From: DATDPM01 sp963841995
Lineage (GTDB): Bacteria > Pseudomonadota > Alphaproteobacteria > DATDPM01
Direction: 5' to 3'
NCBI GenBank assembly: GCA_963841995.1
Contig: CAWJEX010000017.1
Span: forward strand, 124,001 to 188,000
Length of the DNA: 64,000 nt
The position numbers were made by a program, and so were the translations under genes. The notes under the pieces are model-generated. The model was not told the DNA's origin. It made no database searches and was given only the letters and a program-made list of their open reading frames with translations. Shown piece by piece: positions 8,347 to 17,168 of the stretch. How positions within the stretch are numbered: position 1 is the stretch's first letter; every line of letters begins with the position of its first letter.

Positions 8347-8430
8347 TATTATGTGGCGGCAAAGCCCACCATCACCGCGGAATTACGCGCCATGAGGCCG
8401 CGCCGCCACATATCTGCGCCCGACACATAT
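8347..8430 (-). repeat. Right terminal inverted repeat of RIT element (84 bp)
   Basis: Perfect inverted copy of 5029-5112. It begins one base after the stop of the third recombinase. Confidence 0.95.
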
Positions 8431-8880
8431 AACGCGGTCGAGAGCCAGAATGGCAATCCACTCCTGGAAATTGGCATCGTCTTTGGCTCTCCGTGGATCC
8501 CGGCGCCACGTTCCTGCAGGCCATCCGGAAGGGCGCTTCCGATGAGCCCGCGGTGCCTAGCGACGCGCCGTAACTTTACGACAGCCCCGGCGCTGGAACA
8601 ACACCAAGCTTACCAAGCTGGCACCAAACACGAACAAGGCCCTTTGGTTCCGGGACGTTATTGGGCAGCGCCACTTCGCCGATCGGGATCAGGGGGCCGC
8701 AATTGTCGTTGGCCAAACAATCCGCGCTGGCGAATTGGTCGGCGCCGCCAAAGAGCCAGGTGTTGCCCGCCACGGATGGGTCGCAGTAGATAATGTAGAT
8801 AATATAGCGGGTAACAGGGACGGCTGGCGCAATGCATCAGATGGACAAGCGGAAAATGGCGGGAGTGGAATAAGCCGGTC
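8431..8880. other. 450-bp stretch without a supported gene; possible gene remnants
   Basis: Right flank of the RIT element. On plus, a short stop-free stretch ends DPGATFLQAIRKG...PSDAP with a stop near 8573, resembling a displaced gene tail. On minus, 8576 to about 8820 encodes NTWLFGGADQFASADC and a VPEP motif, recalling the tail of a PEP-CTERM-type exported protein but without the usual helix and basic end. Neither has a convincing start. A short direct repeat, gtagataat, occurs twice at about 8787-8805. The likeliest reading is debris of a gene broken before or by the RIT insertion. Confidence 0.4.
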
Positions 8881-9219
8881 ATGCGCGATCGCAATACGCG
8901 GTTCCGAAATTTTGCCGAGTTCTGGCCATATTATTTAAGCCAGCACCGGAAACCCCAAACCCGCGCCCTCCATTACGCTGGCCTGGGATTCGCGGCGTTC
9001 TGCCTTGGCGCCGCAGTTGTGACCGGAGCTTGGGCATTGGCGGTGTTGGCGGGAATTGCCGGTTATGGTTTGGCTTGGGCGGGGCACGCCGTGATGGAGC
9101 GGAACCGCCCCGCCACTTTTTCTTATCCCTGGTGGTCGCTTCTCGGGGATTTCCGGATGGCCGCACTCGCCCTGACGGGACGGCTCAAACCCGAATTGGC
9201 CCGGCACGGAATCGAGTAA
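8881..9219 (+). CDS. Mpo1-like (DUF962) membrane protein
   Basis: A 112-residue membrane protein of the DUF962/Mpo1-like family. In yeast, Mpo1 is a dioxygenase of fatty-acid alpha-oxidation; bacterial function is untested. Family marks are FAEFWPYYLSQHRKPQTRALHY near the N-terminus (an invariant His pair region), GHAVMERNRPATFSYPWWS (about 70-88) and GDFRM. Two hydrophobic segments (about 33-65) fit membrane insertion. Monocistronic; it converges with leuB, whose stop codon is only 3 bases away on the opposite strand, leaving no room for separate terminators. Confidence 0.85.
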   Translation: MRDRNTRFRNFAEFWPYYLSQHRKPQTRALHYAGLGFAAFCLGAAVVTGAWALAVLAGIAGYGLAWAGHAVMERNRPATFSYPWWSLLGDFRMAALALTGRLKPELARHGIE

Positions 9220-9222
9220 ATT

Positions 9223-10332
9223 TTAAGCGCCGAGCTTATCGAGCTCACGCAGGATCGTGTCACCCATCACCGTGGTCGAGACCCGGGCCTTGCCCGGCTG
9301 CATGATATCGGCGGTGCGAACCCCGCCATTCAGCACGTTCTGAACAGCGGCTTCGATGAGATCCGCGCTTTTTCCATCCTCGAAGGAATAGCGGAGCATC
9401 ATCGCGAAGCTCAACAACGTCGCCAGCGGATTGGCGATGTCCCGGCCCGCGATGTCCGGCGCGCTGCCGTGAACCGGTTCGTAGAGCGCCTTGCGCCGGC
9501 CTTGCGAATCCGGCGCACCCAATGAGGCCGAAGGCAACATCCCAAGGGAGCCGGTCAGCATCGCCGCGCAATCGGAAAGCACGTCGCCGAAGAGATTGTC
9601 GGTCACGATGACGTCGAATTGCTTCGGATTGCGCACGAGCTGCATTGCGCAATTGTCGGCGTACATATGCGCGAGCTCGACATCCGGATATTCCTTGTCT
9701 TGAACAAACGCGACTTCCTCGCGCCACAGCAAGCCGGTTTCCATGACGTTGGATTTTTCGACCGAGGTCACGCGGTTGTTGCGTTTGCGCGCGAGATCGA
9801 AGGCGACCCGGGCGACGCGGCGGATTTCCTCCGTCGTATAGACCTGGGTGTTGACGCCGCGCCGGCTGCCGTCGGGAAGCTTTTCGATGCCCCGGGGTTC
9901 GCCGAAATAAACCCCGCCGGTCAGCTCCCGCACGATCATGATATCGAGACCCTTGACGAGCTCCGTCTTCAGCGTCGAGGCATCGGCCAGGGCGTCGAAC
10001 ACCAGCGCAGGACGCAGATTGGCGAATAGCGCCATATCCTTGCGCAGACGCAGCAGGCCGCGCTCCGGCTTTTTTTCGAAAGGCAAGCTGTCCCATTTCG
10101 GTCCGCCGACGGCACCCAAAAGCACGGCGTCGGATTCCATCGCTTGCCGCATCGTTTCGTCGGTGAGCGGCGTTCTGTGGGCGTCATAGGAACAACCGCC
10201 GACCAGACCTTCGGTGATTTCGAAATGCATCCGCCCACGCGCATCGAACCAATCGATGACGCGCCGCACCTGGCGCATCACCTCGGGGCCGATGCCGTCA
10301 CCGGCGAGCACAAGGATTTTCTTCGTCGTCAT
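9223..10332 (-). CDS. leuB: 3-isopropylmalate dehydrogenase
   Basis: A 369-residue NAD-dependent enzyme oxidising and decarboxylating 3-isopropylmalate to 2-ketoisocaproate, the third step of leucine synthesis. The start chosen is the ATG giving MTTKKILVLAGDGIGPEVM; an in-frame start 8 codons earlier lacks homology value. Visible motifs are GAVGGPKWD (about 76), RLRKDMALFANLRP and the metal/substrate region NLFGDVLSDCAAMLTGSLGM. Length is standard. It follows leuD by 24 bases on the same strand as part of leuCDB. Confidence 0.97.
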   Translation of the reverse strand: MTTKKILVLAGDGIGPEVMRQVRRVIDWFDARGRMHFEITEGLVGGCSYDAHRTPLTDETMRQAMESDAVLLGAVGGPKWDSLPFEKKPERGLLRLRKDMALFANLRPALVFDALADASTLKTELVKGLDIMIVRELTGGVYFGEPRGIEKLPDGSRRGVNTQVYTTEEIRRVARVAFDLARKRNNRVTSVEKSNVMETGLLWREEVAFVQDKEYPDVELAHMYADNCAMQLVRNPKQFDVIVTDNLFGDVLSDCAAMLTGSLGMLPSASLGAPDSQGRRKALYEPVHGSAPDIAGRDIANPLATLLSFAMMLRYSFEDGKSADLIEAAVQNVLNGGVRTADIMQPGKARVSTTVMGDTILRELDKLGA

Positions 10333-10356
10333 GGCAGCGGCAATTGTTGCGTGCAA

Positions 10357-10977
10357 TTAAACGGCGGCGGACCAGAGCCAGGGCTGGCCCAGTTTCTGGT
10401 GGTCCTCGAATTTGTCGATGGCCGCCGCTTTTTGCAGGGTGAGCCCGATGTCATCGAGCCCGTTGAGCAGGCAATGCTTGCGGAAGGCGTCGATTTCGAA
10501 GGGAATCGGCTTGTCGTCGGGGCCGGTGATGGTTTGCGATGGCAGGTCGACGGTGAGCGTCGCATTGTTGCCGCCGCGCGCGAATTCCATCAGCGTCTCG
10601 ACGACCGGCTTGGGCAGAGTGACCGGCAAAATTCCGTTCTTGAAGCAGTTGTTATAGAAAATATCCGCGAAAGAGGGCGCGATCACGCAGCGAATCCCGA
10701 AATCGAGCAAGGCCCAGGGCGCGTGCTCGCGGCTCGACCCGCAGCCGAAATTCTCGCCGCCAACCAAAATCTTGGCTTTCCGATAGGGCTCGCGGTTCAG
10801 CACGAAATCGCCGATTTCGCCGCCCTTGTCGTCATGGCGCATCTCATGGAAGAGATGCTTGCCCAAGCCCGTGCGCTTGATCGTCTTCAGGAATTGCTTC
10901 GGGATGATCATGTCGGTATCGACATTGATGATCGGCAGGGGTGCCGCAATCCCGGTCAATTTCACGAATTTATCCAT
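10357..10977 (-). CDS. leuD: 3-isopropylmalate dehydratase small subunit
   Basis: A 206-residue swivelling-domain subunit of isopropylmalate isomerase, which with LeuC converts 2- to 3-isopropylmalate. Typical features are IINVDTDMIIPKQFLKT near residue 20, NFGCGSSREHAPWAL (about 78) and the C-terminal LQKAAAIDKFE. The start directly follows the stop of leuC, so the two subunits are made from one transcript in near-equal amounts. Confidence 0.97.
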   Translation of the reverse strand: MDKFVKLTGIAAPLPIINVDTDMIIPKQFLKTIKRTGLGKHLFHEMRHDDKGGEIGDFVLNREPYRKAKILVGGENFGCGSSREHAPWALLDFGIRCVIAPSFADIFYNNCFKNGILPVTLPKPVVETLMEFARGGNNATLTVDLPSQTITGPDDKPIPFEIDAFRKHCLLNGLDDIGLTLQKAAAIDKFEDHQKLGQPWLWSAAV

Positions 10978-12378
10978 CTAGAGCAGCTCCCGCACATCGG
11001 TCAGATGACCGGTAACCGCCGCCGCAACCGCCATTTCCGGGCTCATCAGATGGGTGCGGCCGCCGCGGCCCTGGCGCCCTTCGAAATTGCGATTGGACGT
11101 GGAGGCGCAGCGCTCGCCGGGATTCAAGCGATCGGCATTCATGGCCAAGCACATGGAACATCCGGGCTCGCGCCATTCGAAACCGGCGGCGAGGAAAACC
11201 TTGTGCAACCCTTCGGATTCCGCCTGTTCGCGCACCAGCCCCGAACCCGGGACGACCATGGCGCGGATGCCACGCGCAACTTTCCGGCCTTCGGCGATCT
11301 TGGCGGCGGCGCGGAGGTCCTCGATCCGGGCATTGGTACACGAGCCGATGAATACCGCATCGATGGCGACATCGCGCAGCGCGGTTCCCGGCCGCAACCC
11401 CATATAAGCGAGAGCGCGCTCCATCGATTGGCGCTTACCACCATCGCGTTCCATCGAAGGGTCCGGCACGCTGCCGGTGATCGGCAAGACGTCTTGCGGG
11501 CTGGTGCCCCAGGTCACCTGCGGCGCGATGTCGGCGGCCTTGATCGACACTTCCGCATCGAATTTGGCGCCCGGATCGGAGGGCAGCGTCTTCCAATGCT
11601 GGACCGCTATCTCGTAGGCGCCCGCCTTCGGTGCAAAGGGCCGGCCTTTCAGATATTCGAAGGTCACTTCGTCGGGTGCGATCAAGCCGGCGCGGGCGCC
11701 CGCCTCGATCGACATGTTGCAGATGGTCATTCGTCCCGCCATCGAAAGTTTCCGGATGGCCGGTCCGGCGTATTCGATGACCCGGCCGGTGCCGCCGGCG
11801 GTTCCGATCTTGCCGATGATCGCCAGAATCAGATCTTTCGGGGTCACGCCGAAGGCCAGATCGCCCTCGACCAAGATCCGCATGTTCTTGGCGGGCTTTT
11901 GAATGAGAGTCTGGGTCGCTAACACATGTTCGACTTCGGACGTGCCGATGCCGAAGGCGAGCGCGCCGAACGCGCCGTGAGTCGACGTATGGGAATCGCC
12001 GCAAACGATGGTCATCCCCGGTTGGGTCATGCCTTGTTCCGGGCCGATGATGTGCACGATGCCCTGGCGCACATCGTCCATGGCAAAATAGGGCACGCCG
12101 AATTCATGGCAATTTGCGGCCAAGGTATCGATTTGGATTTTCGATTCCGGATCGTCCACGCCTTTGGCGCGGTTCAATGTCGGCACATTGTGATCGGCGA
12201 CCGCCAGCGTCGCCGCGGGACGGCGAACGCGGCGACCGGCGGCGCGCAGGCCTTCGAAAGCCTGCGGGCTGGTCACTTCATGAACCAAATGCCGGTCGAT
12301 ATAGAGGACGCAAGTTCCGTCGTCCTGCACATCGACCAGATGGCTTTGCCAAATCTTATCGAAAAGCGTTTTGGCCAT
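10978..12378 (-). CDS. leuC: 3-isopropylmalate dehydratase large subunit
   Basis: A 466-residue aconitase-family subunit binding the [4Fe-4S] cluster. The cluster ligands are in FIGSCTNARIEDL (first Cys about 345) and the paired Cys of GCSMCLAMNAD (about 405). Other marks are TIVCGDSHTSTHGAFGALAFG and the NRNFEGRQGR signature. It is the first gene of leuCDB and starts at ATG 12378 after AGGAACGA. A hairpin separates it from rplS upstream, so the leu operon probably has its own transcription control. Confidence 0.97.
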   Translation of the reverse strand: MAKTLFDKIWQSHLVDVQDDGTCVLYIDRHLVHEVTSPQAFEGLRAAGRRVRRPAATLAVADHNVPTLNRAKGVDDPESKIQIDTLAANCHEFGVPYFAMDDVRQGIVHIIGPEQGMTQPGMTIVCGDSHTSTHGAFGALAFGIGTSEVEHVLATQTLIQKPAKNMRILVEGDLAFGVTPKDLILAIIGKIGTAGGTGRVIEYAGPAIRKLSMAGRMTICNMSIEAGARAGLIAPDEVTFEYLKGRPFAPKAGAYEIAVQHWKTLPSDPGAKFDAEVSIKAADIAPQVTWGTSPQDVLPITGSVPDPSMERDGGKRQSMERALAYMGLRPGTALRDVAIDAVFIGSCTNARIEDLRAAAKIAEGRKVARGIRAMVVPGSGLVREQAESEGLHKVFLAAGFEWREPGCSMCLAMNADRLNPGERCASTSNRNFEGRQGRGGRTHLMSPEMAVAAAVTGHLTDVRELL

Positions 12379-12396
12379 TCGTTCCTGTCCGATGAA

Positions 12397-12431
12397 GCGC
12401 GGCTCTCAAAAGCTGGTGTCGGGAGCCGCGC
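12397..12431 (-). terminator. Hairpin between rplS and leuC
   Basis: GCGCGGCTC (12397-12405) pairs with GAGCCGCGC (12423-12431) over a 17-base loop. It sits 23 bases after the rplS stop on the minus strand. There is no strong T-run, so it may act as a weak terminator or attenuator ahead of leuC rather than a full stop. Confidence 0.45.
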
Positions 12432-12453
12432 GCGTCAACTGCCTGCAATACGC

Positions 12454-12918
12454 CTATGATTTCGCGCCCGGCGCCTTCGGCTCGGGCTGGGCGGCAATCG
12501 CCTGCTCTTCCCGCGCACGTTCCTCGGCAGCGGCCTGGGCGCTTTCCGCACCCGGAATGAAAGCCGTCTTTTCGGCGATACGGGCGCGTTTTCCGGTGAG
12601 GCCACGCAGGTAATAAAGCTTGGCACGGCGGACTTTGCCGTGGCGGCCCACCTCGATCTTGTCCACCAGAGGCGAATAGATCGGGAAAACGCGCTCAACG
12701 CCTTCGCCATAGGAAATCTTGCGAACGGTGAAGGACGAATTGAGGCCGGCATTGCTCCGCCCGATGCAGACGCCCTCAAACACCTGGACACGGCTGCGCT
12801 CGCCTTCCACCACCTTGACGTGGACGCGCAAGGTGTCGCCCGGGCCGAATTCCGGAATCTCTTTTCCTTCCGAAAGTTTCGCGACTTGTGCGTTTTCGAA
12901 ATCCTGCATCAGCGTCAT
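12454..12918 (-). CDS. rplS: 50S ribosomal protein L19
   Basis: A 154-residue ribosomal protein at the 30S-50S interface. The start is the ATG giving MTLMQDFENAQ, preceded by GAAGGAG at 8 bases; an earlier in-frame start adds seven unconserved residues. The conserved core includes FGPGDTLRVHVKVVEG, FEGVCIGR, SSFTVRKISYGEGVERVFP and RAKLYYLRGLTGKRARI. The last 30 residues are an Ala/Glu/Pro-rich extension (AAAEERAREEQ...), common in alphaproteobacteria. Last gene of the ffh-rpsP-rimM-trmD-rplS block. Confidence 0.97.
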   Translation of the reverse strand: MTLMQDFENAQVAKLSEGKEIPEFGPGDTLRVHVKVVEGERSRVQVFEGVCIGRSNAGLNSSFTVRKISYGEGVERVFPIYSPLVDKIEVGRHGKVRRAKLYYLRGLTGKRARIAEKTAFIPGAESAQAAAEERAREEQAIAAQPEPKAPGAKS

Positions 12919-12957
12919 GGCGGTCACTCCTTCTCTCATTCCAATGAAATTCAGTTG

Positions 12958-13676
12958 CTAGTGCTTGCGGCTTTTCACATAGACGTCCCACAAATCGGGC
13001 CGCCGCTTCCGCGTGGTTTCCTCCGCCAGGCCCAAGCGCCAGGCCTTGATCTTCCCATGGTCGCCGGAAACCAGGATCTCCGGCACCGTCCGACCTTGCC
13101 AAAGCTGCGGCCGGGTATAGTGGGGATACTCGAGCAATCCCCGCTCGAAACTTTCTTCGTCCAGCGAACTCGGCGGCGCCCACAACGCCGGGAAGCAACC
13201 GGACGCAGGCTTCGATCAGCGCAATCGCCGCCGTCTCGCCGCCGGATAGCACGAAATCGCCAAGACTGATCTCTTCGATTTCATGGGCTTCGAGCACCCG
13301 CTCGTCGACCCCTTCGAACCGGCCGCAGAGCAAAGTCACGCCCGGTCCGTCCGCCAATTCCCGCACTCGCGCCTGGGTCAGTAACCGGCCGCGCGGCGAG
13401 AGATAAATAAGAGGAGCCGAAGGATCGCGCGCAGCGCCAATCGCCGCATCGACGACATCCGGACGCATCACCATGCCGGGACCGCCGCCGAAGGGCAAAT
13501 CGTCGACGGTGCGGTGTTTATCGCTGGCGAAGCCACGGATGTCCACCGTCTCCAAGGCCCAGAGTTCCGTCGCTCAATGCTTTTCCGGTCAAGGAAATGC
13601 CAAGCGGACCGGGGAATGCCTCGGGGAAAATCGTCAGCACCCGCGCCGTCCACGGCGCGCCGCTCTTACGCGGCAT
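12958..13676 (-). pseudogene. trmD: tRNA (guanine-N1)-methyltransferase, two apparent frameshifts
   Basis: TrmD makes m1G37 in tRNA and is normally essential. The reading begins MPRKSGAPWTARVLTIFPE at ATG 13676 and runs to GKALSDG, shifts frame at about 13565 (GGAAC where GGAC is expected), continues LWALETVDIRGFASDKHR, FGGGPGMVMR, LLCGRFEGVDERV and VLSGGE, and shifts again near 13171-13177 before SSLDEESFERGLLEYPHY and SGDHGKIKAWR to the stop. Removing one base at each point gives a complete 238-residue TrmD with every motif, including the trefoil-knot SAM site. Two single-base insertions in an otherwise intact essential gene suggest sequence error rather than decay. Confidence 0.85.
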
Positions 13677-14253
13677 GAGGCCTCCTTCGCCGAGACTTCG
13701 GCCCCGACGTCGGTTCATCAATGAGTCCATCGGGCGGATCGATCACAATTCTCCCGCCTTCGATATCGACCACCGGAACGACCGTATTCGTGAACGGAAT
13801 ATCGACCGTGCCGCCGTGTTTTCGCTTCACTTCGATCACATCGCCCGCTCCGAAATTGTGCACGGCGGTCACCGCACCCAGTTGCGTTCCGTCGCGAAGC
13901 TCGGCGGTCAATCCGATCAGATCGGCGTGATAAAATTCCTCTTCCGACAATTCCGGCAACGCGTCGCGCGGAACAAAGAGTTTTGTTCCCTTCAGCATTT
14001 CGGCGGCGTTCCGATTGCTGACGCCCTGGATCGCAGCGATCACCATGCCTTTGGTCACGGCGGTCACCGTCAACGCGAACCGCTGCGTTCCCGTTTCATC
14101 GAAGAGCGCGCCATAGGAGGCCAATTTTGTGGCGTCCTCGGTAAAGCTCTTCACCTTCACCTCGCCCTTGATTCCATGCGCAGCGATGATCACGCCGACG
14201 CAAATGTTTTGCGTCGCTTGCATGTCGGGCACGGGATGGCGGGCGGTGCGCAT
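13666..14253 (-). CDS. rimM: 16S rRNA processing protein RimM
   Basis: A 195-residue 30S maturation factor that binds ribosomal protein S19. The N-terminal RimM domain contains CVGVIIAAHGIKGEVKVKSFTE (visible as VGVIIAAHG...GEVKVKSFT) and the C-terminal PRC-barrel has FYHADLIGLTAE and FGAGDVIEV, then GGRIVIDPPDGL. The tail is basic (KSRRRR). A start ten codons later (MQATQ) is possible. Its end overlaps trmD by 11 bases, as is usual in this operon. Confidence 0.95.
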   Translation of the reverse strand: MRTARHPVPDMQATQNICVGVIIAAHGIKGEVKVKSFTEDATKLASYGALFDETGTQRFALTVTAVTKGMVIAAIQGVSNRNAAEMLKGTKLFVPRDALPELSEEEFYHADLIGLTAELRDGTQLGAVTAVHNFGAGDVIEVKRKHGGTVDIPFTNTVVPVVDIEGGRIVIDPPDGLIDEPTSGPKSRRRRPHAA

Positions 14254-14277
14254 GAATCGTTTCTATTCCGATCGCCC

Positions 14278-14700
14278 TTATTCCGCCGGGGCTTCGCTCG
14301 GCGCTTCCGCCGGGGCTTCGGCGGCCTGAGACGCGGCTTGGGCGGCGGCCTCGGCCGCTGCTTTGCGCGTCTCTTCCTTCGCCTTCATCCGCTCGACGGT
14401 TTTTGCCTTGGGCTTGTCTTGGATGGTCTGTGGATAGATTGTCGGCGCCGGAACCACATTCGTGGTCGACAAAAACCGCGCGATGCGATCGCTCGGTGTC
14501 GCACCCTTCGACAACCAATACTTAATTCGCTCCATATCGAGCTTCAGACGCTCCGGATGCTCCTTGGGCAGCAGCGGGTTATAGGAACCCACGCGCTCGA
14601 TGAAGCGGCCGTCGCGCGGCGAGCTGGATTCGGCGATGACGACGCGGAAATAGGGACGATTCCTCGCCCCGGCACGGGACATGCGTATCTTCACGGACAT
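14278..14700 (-). CDS. rpsP: 30S ribosomal protein S16
   Basis: A 140-residue small-subunit protein. The conserved S16 core is KIRMSRAGARNRPYFRVVIA, SPRDGRFIERVGSYNP and LSKGATPSDRIARFL (about residues 3-80). The remaining 55 residues are a Lys- then Ala/Glu-rich tail (KAKEETRKAAAEAAAQAA...), longer than in enteric bacteria but common in Hyphomicrobiales. It lies between ffh and rimM on minus. Confidence 0.97.
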   Translation of the reverse strand: MSVKIRMSRAGARNRPYFRVVIAESSSPRDGRFIERVGSYNPLLPKEHPERLKLDMERIKYWLSKGATPSDRIARFLSTTNVVPAPTIYPQTIQDKPKAKTVERMKAKEETRKAAAEAAAQAASQAAEAPAEAPSEAPAE

Positions 14701-14758
14701 TTCGGTTTTTCTCCCTCCTCTGGGACGTTAGGTACGATTCTCTATTGTCGATAAAAAT

Positions 14759-16108
14759 TCAGCGTGGCGGAAAGCCAGGGAAGCCATGGCGCATGAACGC
14801 CTTGGGACCGAGCTTTCCCATCTGCTTCATCGCCCGGTTCATATCCAGGAACTGCTTGAGCAAGCGGTTCACGTCTTCGACGCGGGTGCCGGAGCCGGCG
14901 GCGATGCGGCGCTTGCGCGACGCATTCAACAATTTCACGTCGCGCCGCTCGGCCGGGGTCATGGATGATATGATCGCGCGCTGGCGCTTGATGATCGAAT
15001 TGTCGATCCCCGCCTGGTCGAGCTTGCTCTGCAATTTGTTGACGCCCGGCAGCATGCCGATCAGCGCCGAGATCCCGCCCATCTTGGTAAGCTCGGCGAG
15101 CTGGCCTGCATAATCTTCGAGGTCGAGCCCCCGTTTCGCCGCTTTCTTGGCGATCCGCTCGGCTTTTTCGCGATCGACGGTTTCCGCCGCCCGCTCGACA
15201 AGCCCGACGATATCGCCCATGCCCAAAATCCGTCCGGCGATCCGTTCCGGATTGAAGACTTCGAGGGCGTCCATTTTTTCTCCGACGCCGATGAATTTGA
15301 TCGGGCAATTGGTGACCGCCCGCATCGAAAGTGCGGCACCGCCTCGCGCATCGCCATCGGCGCGCGTCAGGACGATCCCGGTGAGCTTGAGTTTCGCCGC
15401 GAATTGCGCGGCGACATTGACCGCATCCTGGCCGGTCAGGGAATCGGCCACTAGAAGCGTCTCCGCCGGATGAACGGCGGCTTCGATTTGCGCCGCCTCG
15501 TCCATCAATTCGTCATCAATATGGAGCCGGCCGGCAGTATCGAGCAGCACGATATCGAATCCTTCGAGCTTGCCCAATTCAATGGCACGCTTGGCAATCG
15601 TCACCGCATCTTCGCCGGCGACAATCGGCAGCGTCGCGACTCCGGTTTGTTTTCCCAGCACCGCCAATTGCTCTTGGGCAGCCGGACGGCGCGTGTCCAG
15701 GGAGGCCATCAAGACTTTCTTGCGCTCGCGCGATTGCAAACGCAGCCCGAGTTTCGCCGTCGTGGTGGTTTTGCCGGAGCCCTGCAAGCCGACCATCAAA
15801 ACCGGAACAGGCGGCTTGGCGGCGAGATTGATCGCCGAAGCTTCGTTCCCGAGTGCCGAAACCAATTCGTCGTGAACGATCTTGACGACCATCTGCGCGG
15901 GGTTGATCCCGCGAATGACCTCTTCGCCGACCGCTTTCAGCGAAACCCGCCCCAGCAGGTCCTTGACCACCGGCAGGGCGACATCGGCTTCGAGCAGCGC
16001 AACCCTGAGCTCGCGCAACGCCGCCGCGACATCGGCTTGCGACAAAGCGCCTCGGCGCTTCAGCCGGTCGAAAACCTCGCCCAAACGGCCGGTCAGTTGA
16101 TCGAACAT
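14759..16108 (-). CDS. ffh: Signal recognition particle protein Ffh
   Basis: A 449-residue SRP GTPase that binds 4.5S RNA and signal sequences of nascent membrane proteins. The N domain precedes the G domain with P-loop GLQGSGKTTTTAKLG (about 109), DTRRPAAQEQL, the DTAGRLHID G3 box and the TRADGDARGG G4/G5 region; the methionine-rich M domain has GSGTRVEDVNRLLKQFLDM. It ends GFPGFPPR without a long glycine-rich tail. First gene of the ribosomal block; its receptor FtsY is encoded 2.3 kb away on the other strand. Confidence 0.97.
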   Translation of the reverse strand: MFDQLTGRLGEVFDRLKRRGALSQADVAAALRELRVALLEADVALPVVKDLLGRVSLKAVGEEVIRGINPAQMVVKIVHDELVSALGNEASAINLAAKPPVPVLMVGLQGSGKTTTTAKLGLRLQSRERKKVLMASLDTRRPAAQEQLAVLGKQTGVATLPIVAGEDAVTIAKRAIELGKLEGFDIVLLDTAGRLHIDDELMDEAAQIEAAVHPAETLLVADSLTGQDAVNVAAQFAAKLKLTGIVLTRADGDARGGAALSMRAVTNCPIKFIGVGEKMDALEVFNPERIAGRILGMGDIVGLVERAAETVDREKAERIAKKAAKRGLDLEDYAGQLAELTKMGGISALIGMLPGVNKLQSKLDQAGIDNSIIKRQRAIISSMTPAERRDVKLLNASRKRRIAAGSGTRVEDVNRLLKQFLDMNRAMKQMGKLGPKAFMRHGFPGFPPR

Positions 16109-16334
16109 CGTCGGTCGTTAAACTCCAATGTCACGTCGCTAAACGCGCAAAGCCAAAAACGCCAGTGCGCGAATCTCGCGGACTGGCGGACCCCCTCGGG
16201 GGCAAGCGGCCTAAAACTCTGGCTAGGCGGGCGGGACAATAGGTCTTCGGACTTGCCTTAGTCAAGCCGGGCCGGGCCGAAACCCTTGGAAATCCTATGG
16301 ACTCGGCTGCTTTCGGGGCCATATATGGCGGGCT

Positions 16335-17168
16335 ATGGACGGGGTCCCTTTCATTAAAATGCATGGGCTTGGCAACGATTTCGTGGTGCTCGACACCCGC
16401 GAAATGCCGCTGCGCCTCAATGCCGCTCAAGTCCGCCGTATCGCCGACCGGCATAAGGGGGTCGGCTGCGACCAGGTCATCGTGATCGAGAGAACCGATA
16501 CCGGCCTTGCCGATGTGGGCATGCGGATTTTCAACGCCGACGGCGGCGAGGTCGAGGCCTGCGGCAACGCGTCGCGCTGTGTGGCGGCCCTGCTGATGGA
16601 AGAGCTGAACCGGGACCATCTCATCATCGAAACCAAGGCCGGGTTGTTGGACGCCGAGAGCCAGGCCAATGGCTCGATCACCATCGATATGGGCCGCGCC
16701 AAGCTCGATTGGCGCGATATCCCGCTCCGCGAAGCGGTGGATACGCTGCACCTGCCGTTGTCCTTGGGGCCGCTCAGCGACGCCGTTGCGGTCAATATGG
16801 GCAATCCCCACGCGGTGTTCTTCGTCAAAGATGCGGAAGCGATCGATCTTGCCGGTTTGGGGCCGAAGCTCGAACGGCACGCGATGTTTCCGGAGCGCGC
16901 CAATATCGAGGTCGCGCAAATCCTTTCGCCGGAGAAAATCCGCGTGCGCGTTTGGGAGCGGGGCACCGGCATCACGCTGGCTTGCGGGACTGGCGCCTGC
17001 GCCGCACTGGTCGGCGCCAGCCGGCGCGGGCTGGCGTCGCGCAAGGCGGACATCGTGCTCGACGGCGGCGTTCTTGCGGTCGAATGGCTGAAGGATGAAC
17101 ATGTATTAATGAGCGGTCCGGCGGCGATCAGCTTCAAGGGCCAGCTCGCCAAGGATTTGCTGTCGTGA
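16335..17168 (+). CDS. dapF: Diaminopimelate epimerase
   Basis: A 277-residue PLP-independent racemase converting LL- to meso-diaminopimelate for lysine and peptidoglycan. Both catalytic cysteines are seen: EACGNASRCVA (about 75) and LACGTGACAALVG (about 218). The N-terminus KMHGLGNDFVVLD is characteristic. Start ATG 16335 gives MDGVPFIKMHG. The stop overlaps the GTG start of the next gene (GTGA, 17165-17168). Confidence 0.97.
   Translation: MDGVPFIKMHGLGNDFVVLDTREMPLRLNAAQVRRIADRHKGVGCDQVIVIERTDTGLADVGMRIFNADGGEVEACGNASRCVAALLMEELNRDHLIIETKAGLLDAESQANGSITIDMGRAKLDWRDIPLREAVDTLHLPLSLGPLSDAVAVNMGNPHAVFFVKDAEAIDLAGLGPKLERHAMFPERANIEVAQILSPEKIRVRVWERGTGITLACGTGACAALVGASRRGLASRKADIVLDGGVLAVEWLKDEHVLMSGPAAISFKGQLAKDLLS

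Larger units (their letters stand above)
5029..8430 (+). mobile_element. RIT (Recombinase-In-Trio) transposable element
   Basis: A complete 3.4-kb element carrying three tandem tyrosine-recombinase genes (5174-8345) with ATGA start/stop overlaps at both junctions, flanked by 84-bp inverted repeats. Three different integrases always in this order are the definition of RIT elements. No passenger gene is present. The left end splits the upstream region of a small membrane-protein gene; the right end abuts a non-conserved 450-bp stretch. No simple target duplication can be seen directly outside the repeats (left flank ...atccgtat, right flank aacgcgg...). Intact ORFs and perfect repeats suggest a recent or still active copy. 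Confidence 0.93.

Noticed and set aside
8658..8894. A 78-codon minus-strand gene right of the RIT element
   Set aside because: Arg/Pro-rich shadow composition; the overlapping frame with NTWLFGGADQ looks more protein-like but also lacks a start, so neither was called as a gene.
10144..11922. A 592-codon open reading on the plus strand
   Set aside because: It lies entirely antisense to leuB, leuD and leuC, which are complete and well conserved; its protein has the odd composition of a codon shadow.
12958..13676. Programmed frameshifting in trmD
   Set aside because: No slippery sequence or downstream structure is evident at either site, and trmD is not known to use recoding.
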